A stretch of 64,000 nucleotides of DNA from positions 1 through 64,000 of the forward strand of contig NZ_LYBV02000022.1 in the NCBI RefSeq assembly GCF_001660705.2. Direction: 5' to 3'. The notes beneath the pieces were generated by a model, which did not search any database, was not told the origin of the DNA, and worked only from the letters and a program-made list of their open reading frames with translations. This DNA comes from Saccharicrinis aurantiacus (GTDB lineage Bacteria; Bacteroidota; Bacteroidia; Bacteroidales; Marinilabiliaceae). The position numbers and the translations under genes are program-made. Shown one piece after another: positions 25,608 through 35,152 of this stretch. How positions within the stretch are numbered: the stretch's first letter is position 1; the number at the start of each line of letters is the position of its first letter.

Positions 25608-26477
25608 TTATTCCTCAACAGGAATAACAGCATTTAATGTAACCGAATATTTTAGAACATCTACGTCTGTTGTGTTTCTATCTGAAGGAGCATAAATTAA
25701 AGCTTCTCCTCCTTCTTTCATTAATGGCAAGGCTAATTTAAAACAATCGCTCATTTCACTCAACAAATACTTTCCATTCTCACCAGAGTGTCTTTCTTCC
25801 AATGTAACAACATTAATACCTGAAAATGATATTTCAACTGAATCGGTTAAACTAGGCATACTACCTAAACCTTCCATTACTTCTTTGTAATATACATTTG
25901 CCGTATCAGTTATTGCTGTACCAACTTCATCGGGGTTATTACTAAAGTAATCCTGAATTAAGCCATTTTCATAATTATCACGCTCATCCGTATCTAATGC
26001 AAAACCTTCTAGAGTTATTGTGAAGTGCTGGTTACCATTACTATAAGCCTGACGAGATGGAATAAATACATGCGCTTTTCCACCACGTTTCATTTCCTTT
26101 AAAGCAATTCTCCAACCGGCGATATTTCCTTCTAAACTAAACAACACTGGTTGATTAGGTTGTGTATTCTCAAAACTTGTACCTGAAGTAATATAATACC
26201 CCGCATAGTGTACCAAAATATCAGTAGTATCATTAGCTACTTTATCACCAGTTCCCATTTCAATATGCGATATATATACGCCGTCATCAAGTGGTATCAA
26301 ATCCTCTTCAGTTAAACCTAAATCTAAACCTACAGTATCATTTGTAGCATATAGTATAATATCAGCATCATCTTGTTCTGGTGTTTGAGGTACATAACTG
26401 GTTCCATCGTCATCATCTTTTTTACAAGCCCAAATACCCAATAAAAGAAGTGCAGTAAGTATATATGTATATTTCAT
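25608..26477 (-). CDS. FKBP-type peptidyl-prolyl isomerase lipoprotein, tandem domains
   Basis: A 289-residue lipoprotein: signal peptide with lipid-accepting Cys18 (LLLLGIWACKKDDDDG), predicted at the outer membrane. The first FKBP domain (about 70-160) has DILVHYAGYYITSGTSFENT, GWRIALKEMKRGGKAHVFIPS and a final ITLEGF strand. A second, weaker FKBP-like unit (about 185-285) has VYYKEVMEGLG, FKLALPLMKEGGEALIYAPS and VTLNAVI but lacks much of the active-site consensus, so it may be a chaperone or binding domain. Cis-trans proline isomerisation of envelope proteins is the likely role. A clear promoter lies upstream (26556-26585). Confidence 0.85.
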   Translation of the reverse strand: MKYTYILTALLLLGIWACKKDDDDGTSYVPQTPEQDDADIILYATNDTVGLDLGLTEEDLIPLDDGVYISHIEMGTGDKVANDTTDILVHYAGYYITSGTSFENTQPNQPVLFSLEGNIAGWRIALKEMKRGGKAHVFIPSRQAYSNGNQHFTITLEGFALDTDERDNYENGLIQDYFSNNPDEVGTAITDTANVYYKEVMEGLGSMPSLTDSVEISFSGINVVTLEERHSGENGKYLLSEMSDCFKLALPLMKEGGEALIYAPSDRNTTDVDVLKYSVTLNAVIPVEE

Positions 26478-26555
26478 GTTTAATATTTTACAAACACCAA
26501 TAGTGTTTATGTAATTTATAGTTCTTGTTAATAATTATAGTACTGATTTAAGCCA

Positions 26556-26585
26556 CAAAGTTAAAGTTTAATCGTAATGATACAA
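26556..26585 (-). promoter_or_regulatory. Promoter of the FKBP lipoprotein gene
   Basis: On the minus strand TTG (26583-26585), a 19-base spacer and TAACTTTG (26556-26563) match the Bacteroidota housekeeping consensus. The predicted leader is about 70 nt. Confidence 0.65.
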
Positions 26586-26591
26586 TAGTGT

Positions 26592-27554
26592 TTACTTAAC
26601 AGCATCATTATTGTTTGCTTTGTCGCTTTTATCATACGCAGTTACTATTCGTTGTACCAATGGGTGACGAACAATATCTTTGGCGTTAAATTCTATTACT
26701 TTAATTCCTTTTACCCTTTTTAATATACGCATAGAATGCACTAAACCAGACATTGATGCCTTTGGTAAATCAATTTGAGTAATATCGCCGGTAACTACAT
26801 ATTTCGTACCATTTCCCATACGGGTTAAAAACATTTTAATTTGATTGGTTGTAGTATTCTGGGCTTCGTCTAATATTACAAATGCATCGCTTAAGGTTCT
26901 ACCACGCATGTAGGCCAATGGAGCAATTTGAATAGTGCCATTTTCCATGTAGTCTTTTAACTTAGCTGCCGGAATCATATCTTGTAAAGCATCGTATAGA
27001 GGTTGTAAATAAGGGTCAATTTTTTCTTTCATATCACCTGGAAGGAAACCTAATTTTTCACCAGCTTCCACGGCAGGTCTACTCAATATTATTTTGCGCA
27101 CCTCTCTCCTTTTCAACGCCCTAACAGCTAATGCAATTGCTGTATATGTTTTTCCTGAACCTGCAGGACCAACAGCAAAAATCAGATCATTCCGATCATA
27201 TTCTTTAACAAATTCTCTTTGATTGGTTGTACGACCGCGGATAGGTTTCCCATTAACTCCGTATAAAATTACATCATCCTCTGATTTTTTGGCTCCTACT
27301 CTACCACTATCAATTATTTCAATAATTGAATGTTCGCTGATAACGTTGTATTGATTATAATGATCAATTAAAAGGTGAACTTTTTCTTCGAAACGTGCTA
27401 TCTCATCAGCTTCACCCATGGCTTTAACCCAATCGCCACGTGCAATAATTCTCAGTTTTGGAAAACGATCTTTTATGATCTGTAATTTTACATTTTTAAC
27501 ACCAAAAAACTCTATTAAGTCAATGGTTTCAAGGTAGATTAATTTCTCTATCAT
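26592..27554 (-). CDS. phoH: PhoH family ATPase
   Basis: A 320-residue cytoplasmic protein. After an N-terminal KH-like RNA-binding region (about 1-90, KLRIIARGDWVKAMG) comes the PhoH ATPase domain: Walker A GPAGSGKTYTA, SRPAVEAGEKLGFLPGD, Walker B FVILDEAQNTT, and the sensor region RMGNGTKYVVTGDITQIDL. PhoH/YbeZ proteins are linked to RNA metabolism and ribosome maturation, usually with ybeY, which is not in this window. A minus-strand TATATTTG at 27644-27651 is a candidate promoter. Confidence 0.95.
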   Translation of the reverse strand: MIEKLIYLETIDLIEFFGVKNVKLQIIKDRFPKLRIIARGDWVKAMGEADEIARFEEKVHLLIDHYNQYNVISEHSIIEIIDSGRVGAKKSEDDVILYGVNGKPIRGRTTNQREFVKEYDRNDLIFAVGPAGSGKTYTAIALAVRALKRREVRKIILSRPAVEAGEKLGFLPGDMKEKIDPYLQPLYDALQDMIPAAKLKDYMENGTIQIAPLAYMRGRTLSDAFVILDEAQNTTTNQIKMFLTRMGNGTKYVVTGDITQIDLPKASMSGLVHSMRILKRVKGIKVIEFNAKDIVRHPLVQRIVTAYDKSDKANNNDAVK

Positions 27555-27746
27555 ATAGTAATTAGCATGCTATTTTGTTCAATTTATGCAAATTAAACAC
27601 TTTTATTCTTAATCGGATGGACATTTATCTAATAATTTCGATGCAAATATAAACTATTAGGCAAGCATCTAAATATCTGCCTAAGCTTTGCTTATACAGT
27701 ATTTCTTTTGTTATTTCGTGTAACAATAATTTGAATTAATTATAAC

Positions 27747-28526
27747 ATGACAACAGGTAAATTAAATGCTTTTAAGGAGCTATTAGATATTTTAGATAAA
27801 TTACGAGTTGAATGCCCGTGGGATAAGAAACAAACCAATGAGAGCCTGCGAAATTTAACCATTGAAGAAACCTATGAACTTGCAGATGCCATTTTAGAAG
27901 GAGATGATGAATCTATAAAAAAAGAGCTTGGCGACCTTTTACTTCATGTAGTTTTTTATGCCAAAATTGGCGAAGAAAAAGAAGCCTTTAATATTGAAAG
28001 TGTTATTAAATCGCTAAATGAGAAACTTATTTATCGCCATCCGCATATATTTTCAGATACAAAAGTAGCCGATTCTAAAGAAGTTGAAGAGAATTGGGAA
28101 CGTTTAAAACTAAAAGAAAAAGGTGGTAACAAGTCGGTACTTGAGGGTGTGCCAAAGTCATTGCCGGCCATGATTAAAGCCAATAGAATACAGGATAAAG
28201 TACGTGGTGTTGGTTTTGATTGGGAGCACAAGGAGCAAGTTTGGGATAAGGTAAGCGAAGAAATAAATGAAGTAAGAGATGAAATAATTAGTGGAGATCA
28301 AGACAAAATAGAAGCCGAATTTGGTGATTTATTCTTCTCATTAATTAATACTGCTCGTTTATACGGTGTTGACCCTGAAACAGCTTTAGAGCGCACCAAT
28401 AAGAAATTTACAAAACGCTTTAATTATCTTGAGAAAGAAACCATTAGTAAGGGCAAGGATTTAAAAGAAATGAGTCTAGAAGAAATGGATATCATTTGGG
28501 AAAAATCCAAGCAATTTGATAAATAA
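27747..28526 (+). CDS. mazG: Nucleoside triphosphate pyrophosphohydrolase MazG
   Basis: Hydrolyses (deoxy)nucleoside triphosphates to monophosphates and pyrophosphate, sanitising pools and lowering ppGpp in E. coli. The 259 residues hold two MazG domains: the first with CPWDKKQTNESLRNLTIEETYELADAI and EELGDLLLHV-like KKELGDLLLHVVFYA, the second with EINEVRDEI and EAEFGDLFFSLIN, all with the EExxE/ExxD metal-binding residues. The SLC12-like transporter gene begins 29 bases later, so they are probably one transcript. Confidence 0.96.
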   Translation: MTTGKLNAFKELLDILDKLRVECPWDKKQTNESLRNLTIEETYELADAILEGDDESIKKELGDLLLHVVFYAKIGEEKEAFNIESVIKSLNEKLIYRHPHIFSDTKVADSKEVEENWERLKLKEKGGNKSVLEGVPKSLPAMIKANRIQDKVRGVGFDWEHKEQVWDKVSEEINEVRDEIISGDQDKIEAEFGDLFFSLINTARLYGVDPETALERTNKKFTKRFNYLEKETISKGKDLKEMSLEEMDIIWEKSKQFDK

Positions 28527-28555
28527 ACGTACCATTACAATATAGTTTTTTAACC

Positions 28556-30772
28556 ATGAGTAGTAATTCGAAATTAGGAACCGCACCCGTTTTTTTTACA
28601 GCTATATCCACTATTCTAGGAGCCATTTTATTTCTGAGATTTGGTTATGCAGTTGGGTCTTTAGGCTTTTTTGGTGCTTTATTAATTGTATTATTAGGAC
28701 ATTTAATTACCATACCTACAGCCTTAGCCATTTCTGAAATTGCTACAAATACAAGGGTTGAAGGTGGTGGAGAATATTTTATAATATCGCGTTCATTTGG
28801 CTTAAATATTGGAGCCACAATTGGTTTTGCCCTTTACCTATCGCAAGCCATTAGTGTAGCTTTTTACGTAATTGCATTTACTGAGGCTTTTGAACCTGTA
28901 TTTTCATGGTTAAGCCAAACATTCGATCTTAATTTACCACGCCAAGTCATTAGTGTTCCTTCACTACTTATTTTAGGCGTATTAATTTTAAAGAAAGGTG
29001 CCAATATAGGCCTCAAAGCACTATACATAATTGTGGCCATTTTGTTTGTTTCCTTGGCATTATTCTTTCTTGGTTCAACAGATTTTTTTGCTTCGGGTGA
29101 TTATGGTTCTAATTTTGATTTTAAAAATTCAAAGAACTTTTATACCATTTTTGCTATCTGTTTTCCGGCTTTTACCGGAATGACAGCGGGTGTTGGACTT
29201 AGTGGAGATCTAAAGGAGCCTAAGAAATCAATTCCCAGAGGAACCATTTGGGGAACCTTAATTGGTATGGTAATGTACGTGTTGGTTATTTATAAACTCT
29301 CGATATCCGCTTCGGCCGAAGAACTCACAAGTGTACAATTATCTATGGCTAACATTGCAATTTTCGGATCCATCATTATCCCGTTAGGATTAGGTGCATC
29401 TACCATTTCGTCAGCTATTGGTTCCGTTTTAGTAGCTCCACGCACACTACAAGCGCTGGCTAATGATAAAAGTTTTCCTTCGGCAAAACTGAATCACTTC
29501 CTTTCTAAAGGGAAGGGTGCTGCAAACGAACCATATAATGCCTCATTAATTACTTTGCTTATTGCCGTTGTTTTTGTATTGGCAGGAAACGTAAATTTTG
29601 TTGCCGAGATTATCTCTATGTTCTTTATGATTACTTATGGAGCATTGTGCTTAATCTCCTTTTTAAATCACTTTGGAGCATCACCATCCTATCGCCCTTC
29701 GTTTAAATCTAAGTGGTACTTATCCTTAATGGGATTTGTACTCTCAATATGGGTTATGTTTAAAATAAATGCAGGCTATACAATTGCTGCATATTCGTTT
29801 ATCATTGCCATATATCTTTACCTTAATAAGGTGCATAAGAACAGAGGCGGACTACAAAAGATTTTTTTAGGCGCTTTATTCCAAATAAACCGACGCATTC
29901 ATGTTTTTATCCAAAATATGAGAAACGAAAGTCCAGAGAAAGAAGAATGGCGACCTTCAGCAATTTGTATTTCACCAAACTCATTGGAACGTACTAAAAT
30001 ATTTGATTTAATGAGTTGGCTATCATACAAACATGGGTTCGGCACTTATTTTCATCACCTTAAGGGTTATTATTCAAAAGCTACTAAAGCTGAAGCGGAT
30101 GCCATTACGCATCGTTTAATAGAAAGGCAAAAGCTTGATGGTGACAATTTATACATCGCTTCCATGATTTCGCCATCGTATACGACAGCTATTGCACAAA
30201 GTATTCAAACCCCAAGTATTTCGGGGATGGAAAACAATACCATAATATTTGAATATATGCGTAAAAATCCGGGCGAACTGAATAGCATCCTAGATAATAT
30301 TAATCTTACTAGAGCGGGTAATTACGATGTTTGTGTTTTCTGTGATTCGGGTAAAAACACGCGATACAATGGTGGAATTCATGTATGGGTTAGAGCCATT
30401 GATTTTAAGAATGCCAACCTAATGATTCTATTAGGAATTATTATACTGGCACATCCCGACTGGAAAAAAAGTCATATTAAAATTTTCAATGTTTGCGCTA
30501 GCGAATCAATAGAAAGCAATAAGTTAGAAATAAAACAACTGATACAAGATGGAAGATTACCCATTACTTTAAATAATGTGGAGATAATTCCGATTGAAGA
30601 AGAAACGAACATTAAAACCACCATTAATCAGCGTAGCGCCGATGCTGGATTTTGTATTATTGGTTTCAGAGGCGAACAGCTTAAAAAGCAAGGCATTGAG
30701 CTTTTTAATGGCTTTGATAGTATTGGTGATACTTTGTTTGTTAATTCAAGTAGAATTCAGGAGATTGAATAA
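28556..30772 (+). CDS. SLC12-type cation-chloride cotransporter / APC-superfamily permease
   Basis: A 738-residue membrane protein. Residues about 10-430 form roughly 12 helices beginning LGTAPVFFTAISTILGAILFLRFGYAVG, the first-helix motif of the SLC12 (Na-K-Cl, K-Cl) family rather than of ordinary amino-acid permeases; PAFTGMTAGVGLSGDLKEPKKSIPRGT is the conserved helix 6-7 segment. The final 300 residues are a soluble cytoplasmic domain (RPSAICISPNSLERTKIFDLMSWLS...), also as in SLC12. Transport of K+, Na+ and Cl- is inferred, not shown. Coupled to mazG by a 29-base gap. Confidence 0.85.
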   Translation: MSSNSKLGTAPVFFTAISTILGAILFLRFGYAVGSLGFFGALLIVLLGHLITIPTALAISEIATNTRVEGGGEYFIISRSFGLNIGATIGFALYLSQAISVAFYVIAFTEAFEPVFSWLSQTFDLNLPRQVISVPSLLILGVLILKKGANIGLKALYIIVAILFVSLALFFLGSTDFFASGDYGSNFDFKNSKNFYTIFAICFPAFTGMTAGVGLSGDLKEPKKSIPRGTIWGTLIGMVMYVLVIYKLSISASAEELTSVQLSMANIAIFGSIIIPLGLGASTISSAIGSVLVAPRTLQALANDKSFPSAKLNHFLSKGKGAANEPYNASLITLLIAVVFVLAGNVNFVAEIISMFFMITYGALCLISFLNHFGASPSYRPSFKSKWYLSLMGFVLSIWVMFKINAGYTIAAYSFIIAIYLYLNKVHKNRGGLQKIFLGALFQINRRIHVFIQNMRNESPEKEEWRPSAICISPNSLERTKIFDLMSWLSYKHGFGTYFHHLKGYYSKATKAEADAITHRLIERQKLDGDNLYIASMISPSYTTAIAQSIQTPSISGMENNTIIFEYMRKNPGELNSILDNINLTRAGNYDVCVFCDSGKNTRYNGGIHVWVRAIDFKNANLMILLGIIILAHPDWKKSHIKIFNVCASESIESNKLEIKQLIQDGRLPITLNNVEIIPIEEETNIKTTINQRSADAGFCIIGFRGEQLKKQGIELFNGFDSIGDTLFVNSSRIQEIE

Positions 30773-30886
30773 TTCTCTGTACAACTTAATTTCACTAGTC
30801 CTAGAGTAGTTTTCCACCTCAAGATAAAATAAATCACTATAAGTGGAATTTTAAACCCATCAAGGTTATTAATCGGATAATTAGAC

Positions 30887-30917
30887 AAAAAAAGGAACCC
30901 GTTACGGATTCCTTTTT
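30887..30917. terminator. Bidirectional terminator
   Basis: AAAAAAGGAA-C-CCG-TTA-CGG-A-TTCCTTTTT stem-loop between the convergent SLC12-like and GH117 genes, with A- and T-tracts on each side. Confidence 0.8.
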
Positions 30918-30935
30918 CAATCAATCACATTCAGC

Positions 30936-32198
30936 TTACTTATTTAGCGCTTCTGTTTGCTCCTGTATTCTTTCGCGTTGCTTTTTATTTAAACCATGCT
31001 TATAATAAAACTCAGGTTTATAGTAATTAAACAAATGCTTCATACCCGGGTCATCTACATCTTGACTTAAGTCGCAATCAAAGCGTAATAAAATAGCATG
31101 ATTCTCTGACCATTTCGTTACATTTGTAAGGTGCGATATTCCCCAAGTGATACCTCTACCATCTTTAGTGTCGGTAAATGCATCTGGTATAAATGGCCCT
31201 CCTGCTGTTGGCATCAATTCTGTTATTGCAGCTATTTCAAAATTAACACCATCCTTGGCATACTGAACTGTAAAATGCTCGTTACCATCTTTAATTACTA
31301 AGGCTGCTATCCCTTCTTTAAAGGGAAATAAAGTAGTTTCGTGACCTGAATTAATTACAGGGTTAAGTGGGTGCTTTGCAAAAGGCCCTAATGGATTATC
31401 AGCTGTAGCTAAACCTTGCATGCGCACTAAATTTGGCTCGCCATCGCAATCTGACTTATAATACAAATATATTTTTCCTTTATAAACCAATGGGTGTGGA
31501 TCGTGTATTGAATATTGATCCCACTCACCTTCTCCTCCATTAGGAATTACAATTTCAGAATGTGGTGTCCATGGTCCATCTGGAGAATCGGCATAAGAAA
31601 CTGCCACAGGACAGTCGTCGCCGCGCTTACCACTCGCTTCCATAAATCCTTGATAATATAAATAGAATTTACCTTTCCATTTTAAGATATCTGTTGTAGC
31701 TACTGAACGCCATCCTACTTGTGGTTTTGGCGGACGTGGCACTGCAACACCTTGCTCTTCCCAGGTAAAACCATCTTTACTTGTGGCATAAAAAATATCA
31801 GCCAAATCCCAATCACTTGAAGGAATGGTATCATTACACAAAGCTGCACCTTTAGGCGGGGTTGGCGTATCACGCTTCGTATACCAAACGTAATATTTAC
31901 CGTTCTCAAATATCACTTTTGAAGGATCTCTTCTTGAAATTGTTCCGTTATGGTCATTATAATCGAACCCTTTAAGTTCAGTATACTTAAACTGCGAATA
32001 TAACTCATTATCCTCCGGACGTGGCGCCATATAATTGGTATAATTACGCTCCATGGCGGCACTTAGTTGTCTATCTGGTTTTTGTTTAGGTAAGATGAAC
32101 GGGAATCCGCCCTCATTCTGAGTTTGTGTTTTACAAGCTGTAGGAGCCAAAGCTAACAGAACAAAGCTCAATACAGCAATAAATTTAGTTTGTTTCAT
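30936..32198 (-). CDS. GH117-type glycoside hydrolase (neoagarooligosaccharide hydrolase-like), lipoprotein
   Basis: A 420-residue lipoprotein (signal peptide with Cys22 in APTACKTQ), probably periplasmic or outer-membrane. The sequence matches family GH117: an N-terminal helical LSAAMERNYTNYM, FKYTELKG, ISRRDPSKV with Asp91, KYYVWYTKRDTPTPP, WDLADIFYATSKDGFTWEEQG, GWRSVATTDIL, IHDPHPLVYKGKIYLYYK (Asp235), and INSGHETTLFPF (His288), corresponding to the catalytic set of agar-degrading homologues. These enzymes release 3,6-anhydro-L-galactose from neoagarooligosaccharides. It is 57 bases downstream of the GH2 gene and surely cotranscribed with it. Specificity (agarose, porphyran or carrageenan type) cannot be read from sequence. 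Confidence 0.85.
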   Translation of the reverse strand: MKQTKFIAVLSFVLLALAPTACKTQTQNEGGFPFILPKQKPDRQLSAAMERNYTNYMAPRPEDNELYSQFKYTELKGFDYNDHNGTISRRDPSKVIFENGKYYVWYTKRDTPTPPKGAALCNDTIPSSDWDLADIFYATSKDGFTWEEQGVAVPRPPKPQVGWRSVATTDILKWKGKFYLYYQGFMEASGKRGDDCPVAVSYADSPDGPWTPHSEIVIPNGGEGEWDQYSIHDPHPLVYKGKIYLYYKSDCDGEPNLVRMQGLATADNPLGPFAKHPLNPVINSGHETTLFPFKEGIAALVIKDGNEHFTVQYAKDGVNFEIAAITELMPTAGGPFIPDAFTDTKDGRGITWGISHLTNVTKWSENHAILLRFDCDLSQDVDDPGMKHLFNYYKPEFYYKHGLNKKQRERIQEQTEALNK

Positions 32199-32255
32199 AA
32201 ATATAAAAGTTATTAGGCATCATTTTAAAATGATCCCATTTGACTGTGTGAATTA

Positions 32256-34790
32256 TTAATGTATTTGTATTTCTAATTGATTACTTTTTAACCGTTTACT
32301 ATAGGCTGATATAGTTGCCATATCTATCTCCTTTTGCACTTTTACAACCAACAAAGCCTTACCCTGATGTGTCATGATCTCATTAGACTGATACGGCATG
32401 AAATTTTTATTACTACCGTTATCCACCCCTAAAACCTTTAGAGCATCTGACACATCAAAATGTATTACTCTATCATTATTATATACAGGGTTACCATCAT
32501 CATCAAGCAATTGTGCCACCACATGAGCCACTTGGTTTGAGTTGGCATCCATGCTCTTTTTATCAATACTCAGTTCAATATTTGTTGGCTCAGTACTTGT
32601 AATAATTGAACCTATCGCTTTTTGATTATTGCTATATCCAACAGCCTCCAGGATTCCGGCATTAAAAGGAACTTTCCATTTATAAATACGATCCTCAAAT
32701 TCGTTCAAACTACGTTTGCCTAATGATTGTCCGTTTAATACCAATTCAAGCTCAGGCAAATTAGATATTACCTCAACCACAACGGGTTCGCCATGCTCAT
32801 AATTCCAATGCTTATTAACTTTATGCCAAACCCATAAACGTTGTTTCCACCCGTCTTTCTTTTTATCTTTAAGATCACCTGTTTTTTCATCTACGGTATA
32901 AAGAGACTTATCTAAACTTTGCGTTGAAATAAAAATGGTAGGCTCTTCACTCCAAAGTGATTTCATCATATAGTACGATGGTTTTTTAAAGCCTGCATAA
33001 TCAAGCAGTCCACTACTTGTTCCTTTTCTGCGCACATCATTATCTGAACGATGGTGGGCCTCTCCCATGTAATCAACACCTGTCCATATAAACATCCCCG
33101 GCACAAAATCTCGTTCTAAAATGGCCTTCCACTCATGCCACTGCCCGAGGTTTTCTGTTCCCATTAATGGTTTATTGGGGAAATATTTATGCCCGTAATC
33201 GTACATTACTCTGCGATAACTAAAACCTATAAGATCTAAAGCATCGGCATAACCAGTTACATAACTCGCCGAGGGTAAAATGCAATTGGCCACCACTGGG
33301 CGTGTAGTATCAACCTCTTTGGTCCAGTCTGATAATTTCTGAGCAGTTTCTCCAATATTGTATTCTTTACTATCAAGCTTGTTATAACGTTCTTTAATTT
33401 GAGAGGGCGATAAAGGCGTTGGATTCCAAAAATAATTACCACTCCAATCGGCATCCCAAAAGCCTGTTGCTTTTTTATTCCTAGGGTAGGTCCACTCTAT
33501 TTCATTACCTATACTCCACTGAAAAATAGATGGATGATTACGATGCGATAATACTGTGGCCTTTAAATCGTGCTCTGCATGGGTTTGAAAATATTCCGCT
33601 GAACCACGTGTAATATAGTCGTTGTGCCTCTCATTCATGTTTAAACGCTTATCCTTGGGGTAATCCCACTCATCAAAGAATTCATCCTGAACAAGAAAAC
33701 CTAATTCATCACATAAATCAAGAAACTCGTTAGAAGCAGGATTGTGTGAAATTCGGATGGCATTACAACCTCCATCCTTTAAAATATTCAATCGTCGGCG
33801 CCAAACATCCTTTGGAACGGCAGCTCCTACTAGTCCACCATCATGATGCAAACACACGCCTTTTATTTTCATCGGTTCGCCATTCAAAAAGAACCCTTTA
33901 TCGGCATCAAAACGTATATCCCTAATTCCGAAAGTAGTTTCAAAACTATCTTCAATTTTATTGGATACTATAATCTGATGTTTCGCCGTATATAAAGTTG
34001 GCGAATCCACACCCCATAATTTAGGATTTGTAAGCTGAATTATTTGTGAAAATTCGTGAGTTAACTTAGGCTCAACTACACAATTCTCGGAGTTTGATTC
34101 CACTAGAACTCCTCTGTCATCATAAATCTGAGTTTGTAAAACAAAACTCTTACTAAGCTTATCGGCATCAACAATTGAAGTGCTTATTTCTAATTCTGCT
34201 TGATTACGTGATACTTTATTGGCTTTTACAAATGTGCCCCATACCGGAATATGCAGACTATTAGTAACTACCAATTCTACATTACGATAAATACCTGAAC
34301 CTGGGTACCAACGACTATCGGCAAAACGTGTTCTATCTACTTTAACCGCAATAGTATTATTTTTACCATCTATATTTAAGTAGGGCGTTAAATTGTAATG
34401 AAACGGAGTATATCCATTGGGGTGTCGCCCAATTTCTTTGCCATTTAACCATACCTGCGAATGATTATAAACACCATCAAAAACAATTGCTACTTGTTTT
34501 CCTTTAGGCACATCAAAAGTTTTTCGGTACCAACCTTCGCCACCCGGAAGGTATCCAACACAACCCTCGCCATTAATGGTATCAAAAGGAAACTCAATAC
34601 TCCAATCATGAGGCAACTCAATACTTCGCCAATTGGCATCGTCGAAATCAATTTCCTTTGCTTTTTGGTTTGAATTTAACGAAAACCTCCACCCCGAATT
34701 AAAATCTTGATTTCGTTCGAATTTTGTTTCCGACGAACAAGCTACTAAAAGTAAAATGGTAATTAGGAATAGTATATTTTTCATCATCAC
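32256..34790 (-). CDS. GH2 family beta-galactosidase-like glycosidase, lipoprotein
   Basis: An 844-residue lipoprotein (lipobox LLLVAC, Cys18). Domains: sugar-binding jelly roll (about 25-180, [20 protein letters not shown]), an immunoglobulin-like domain (about 185-290), the (beta/alpha)8 catalytic domain (about 295-600) and a C-terminal DUF4982/Ig-like region. Acid/base Glu430 is in [11 protein letters not shown] and nucleophile Glu546 in [23 protein letters not shown] is the family signature. With the adjacent GH117 it would split galactose from algal galactan oligosaccharides, taking alternate beta and alpha linkages. The divergent TPR/LuxR regulator gene is about 360 bases away. Confidence 0.9.
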   Translation of the reverse strand: MMMKNILFLITILLLVACSSETKFERNQDFNSGWRFSLNSNQKAKEIDFDDANWRSIELPHDWSIEFPFDTINGEGCVGYLPGGEGWYRKTFDVPKGKQVAIVFDGVYNHSQVWLNGKEIGRHPNGYTPFHYNLTPYLNIDGKNNTIAVKVDRTRFADSRWYPGSGIYRNVELVVTNSLHIPVWGTFVKANKVSRNQAELEISTSIVDADKLSKSFVLQTQIYDDRGVLVESNSENCVVEPKLTHEFSQIIQLTNPKLWGVDSPTLYTAKHQIIVSNKIEDSFETTFGIRDIRFDADKGFFLNGEPMKIKGVCLHHDGGLVGAAVPKDVWRRRLNILKDGGCNAIRISHNPASNEFLDLCDELGFLVQDEFFDEWDYPKDKRLNMNERHNDYITRGSAEYFQTHAEHDLKATVLSHRNHPSIFQWSIGNEIEWTYPRNKKATGFWDADWSGNYFWNPTPLSPSQIKERYNKLDSKEYNIGETAQKLSDWTKEVDTTRPVVANCILPSASYVTGYADALDLIGFSYRRVMYDYGHKYFPNKPLMGTENLGQWHEWKAILERDFVPGMFIWTGVDYMGEAHHRSDNDVRRKGTSSGLLDYAGFKKPSYYMMKSLWSEEPTIFISTQSLDKSLYTVDEKTGDLKDKKKDGWKQRLWVWHKVNKHWNYEHGEPVVVEVISNLPELELVLNGQSLGKRSLNEFEDRIYKWKVPFNAGILEAVGYSNNQKAIGSIITSTEPTNIELSIDKKSMDANSNQVAHVVAQLLDDDGNPVYNNDRVIHFDVSDALKVLGVDNGSNKNFMPYQSNEIMTHQGKALLVVKVQKEIDMATISAYSKRLKSNQLEIQIH

Positions 34791-35152
34791 ATTTACAGCT
34801 TTTCTTATTTAATCAGAAGAACAATTTGTTGAATTATTCTCCCTTGATAAATCAATCAACTTTAAATACAATTCTACAACTACTATTCTGAACGCGAAAC
34901 TTTTAATTATAGACAACAACTAGACATGTGGCTTTACACCCCTTATTAATCGTATATACCTCCTATACAAAGGCTCATTTAATTCTTACATTGCTATTAT
35001 AAAATAGAACAAAGCATTATATTAGTTCGCTAAATAATTATTCGTCAAAACTCAACTAAGTTCAGATTCTCAATTTCGATACTAGGTGTGTTTTTTTGGG
35101 TTATTACAGCTATATTTTTTCAAGCCTGTTTACCAGGATAAATTTTGATCTG
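34791..35152. other. Divergent regulatory region between GH2 and the TPR/LuxR regulator
   Basis: AT-rich region of about 360 bases with no ORF. It must carry the promoters of the GH2-GH117 transcript and of the regulator. I see no perfect TTG-N19-TAnnTTTG and no clear palindrome, which would fit activator-dependent promoters. Confidence 0.45.
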
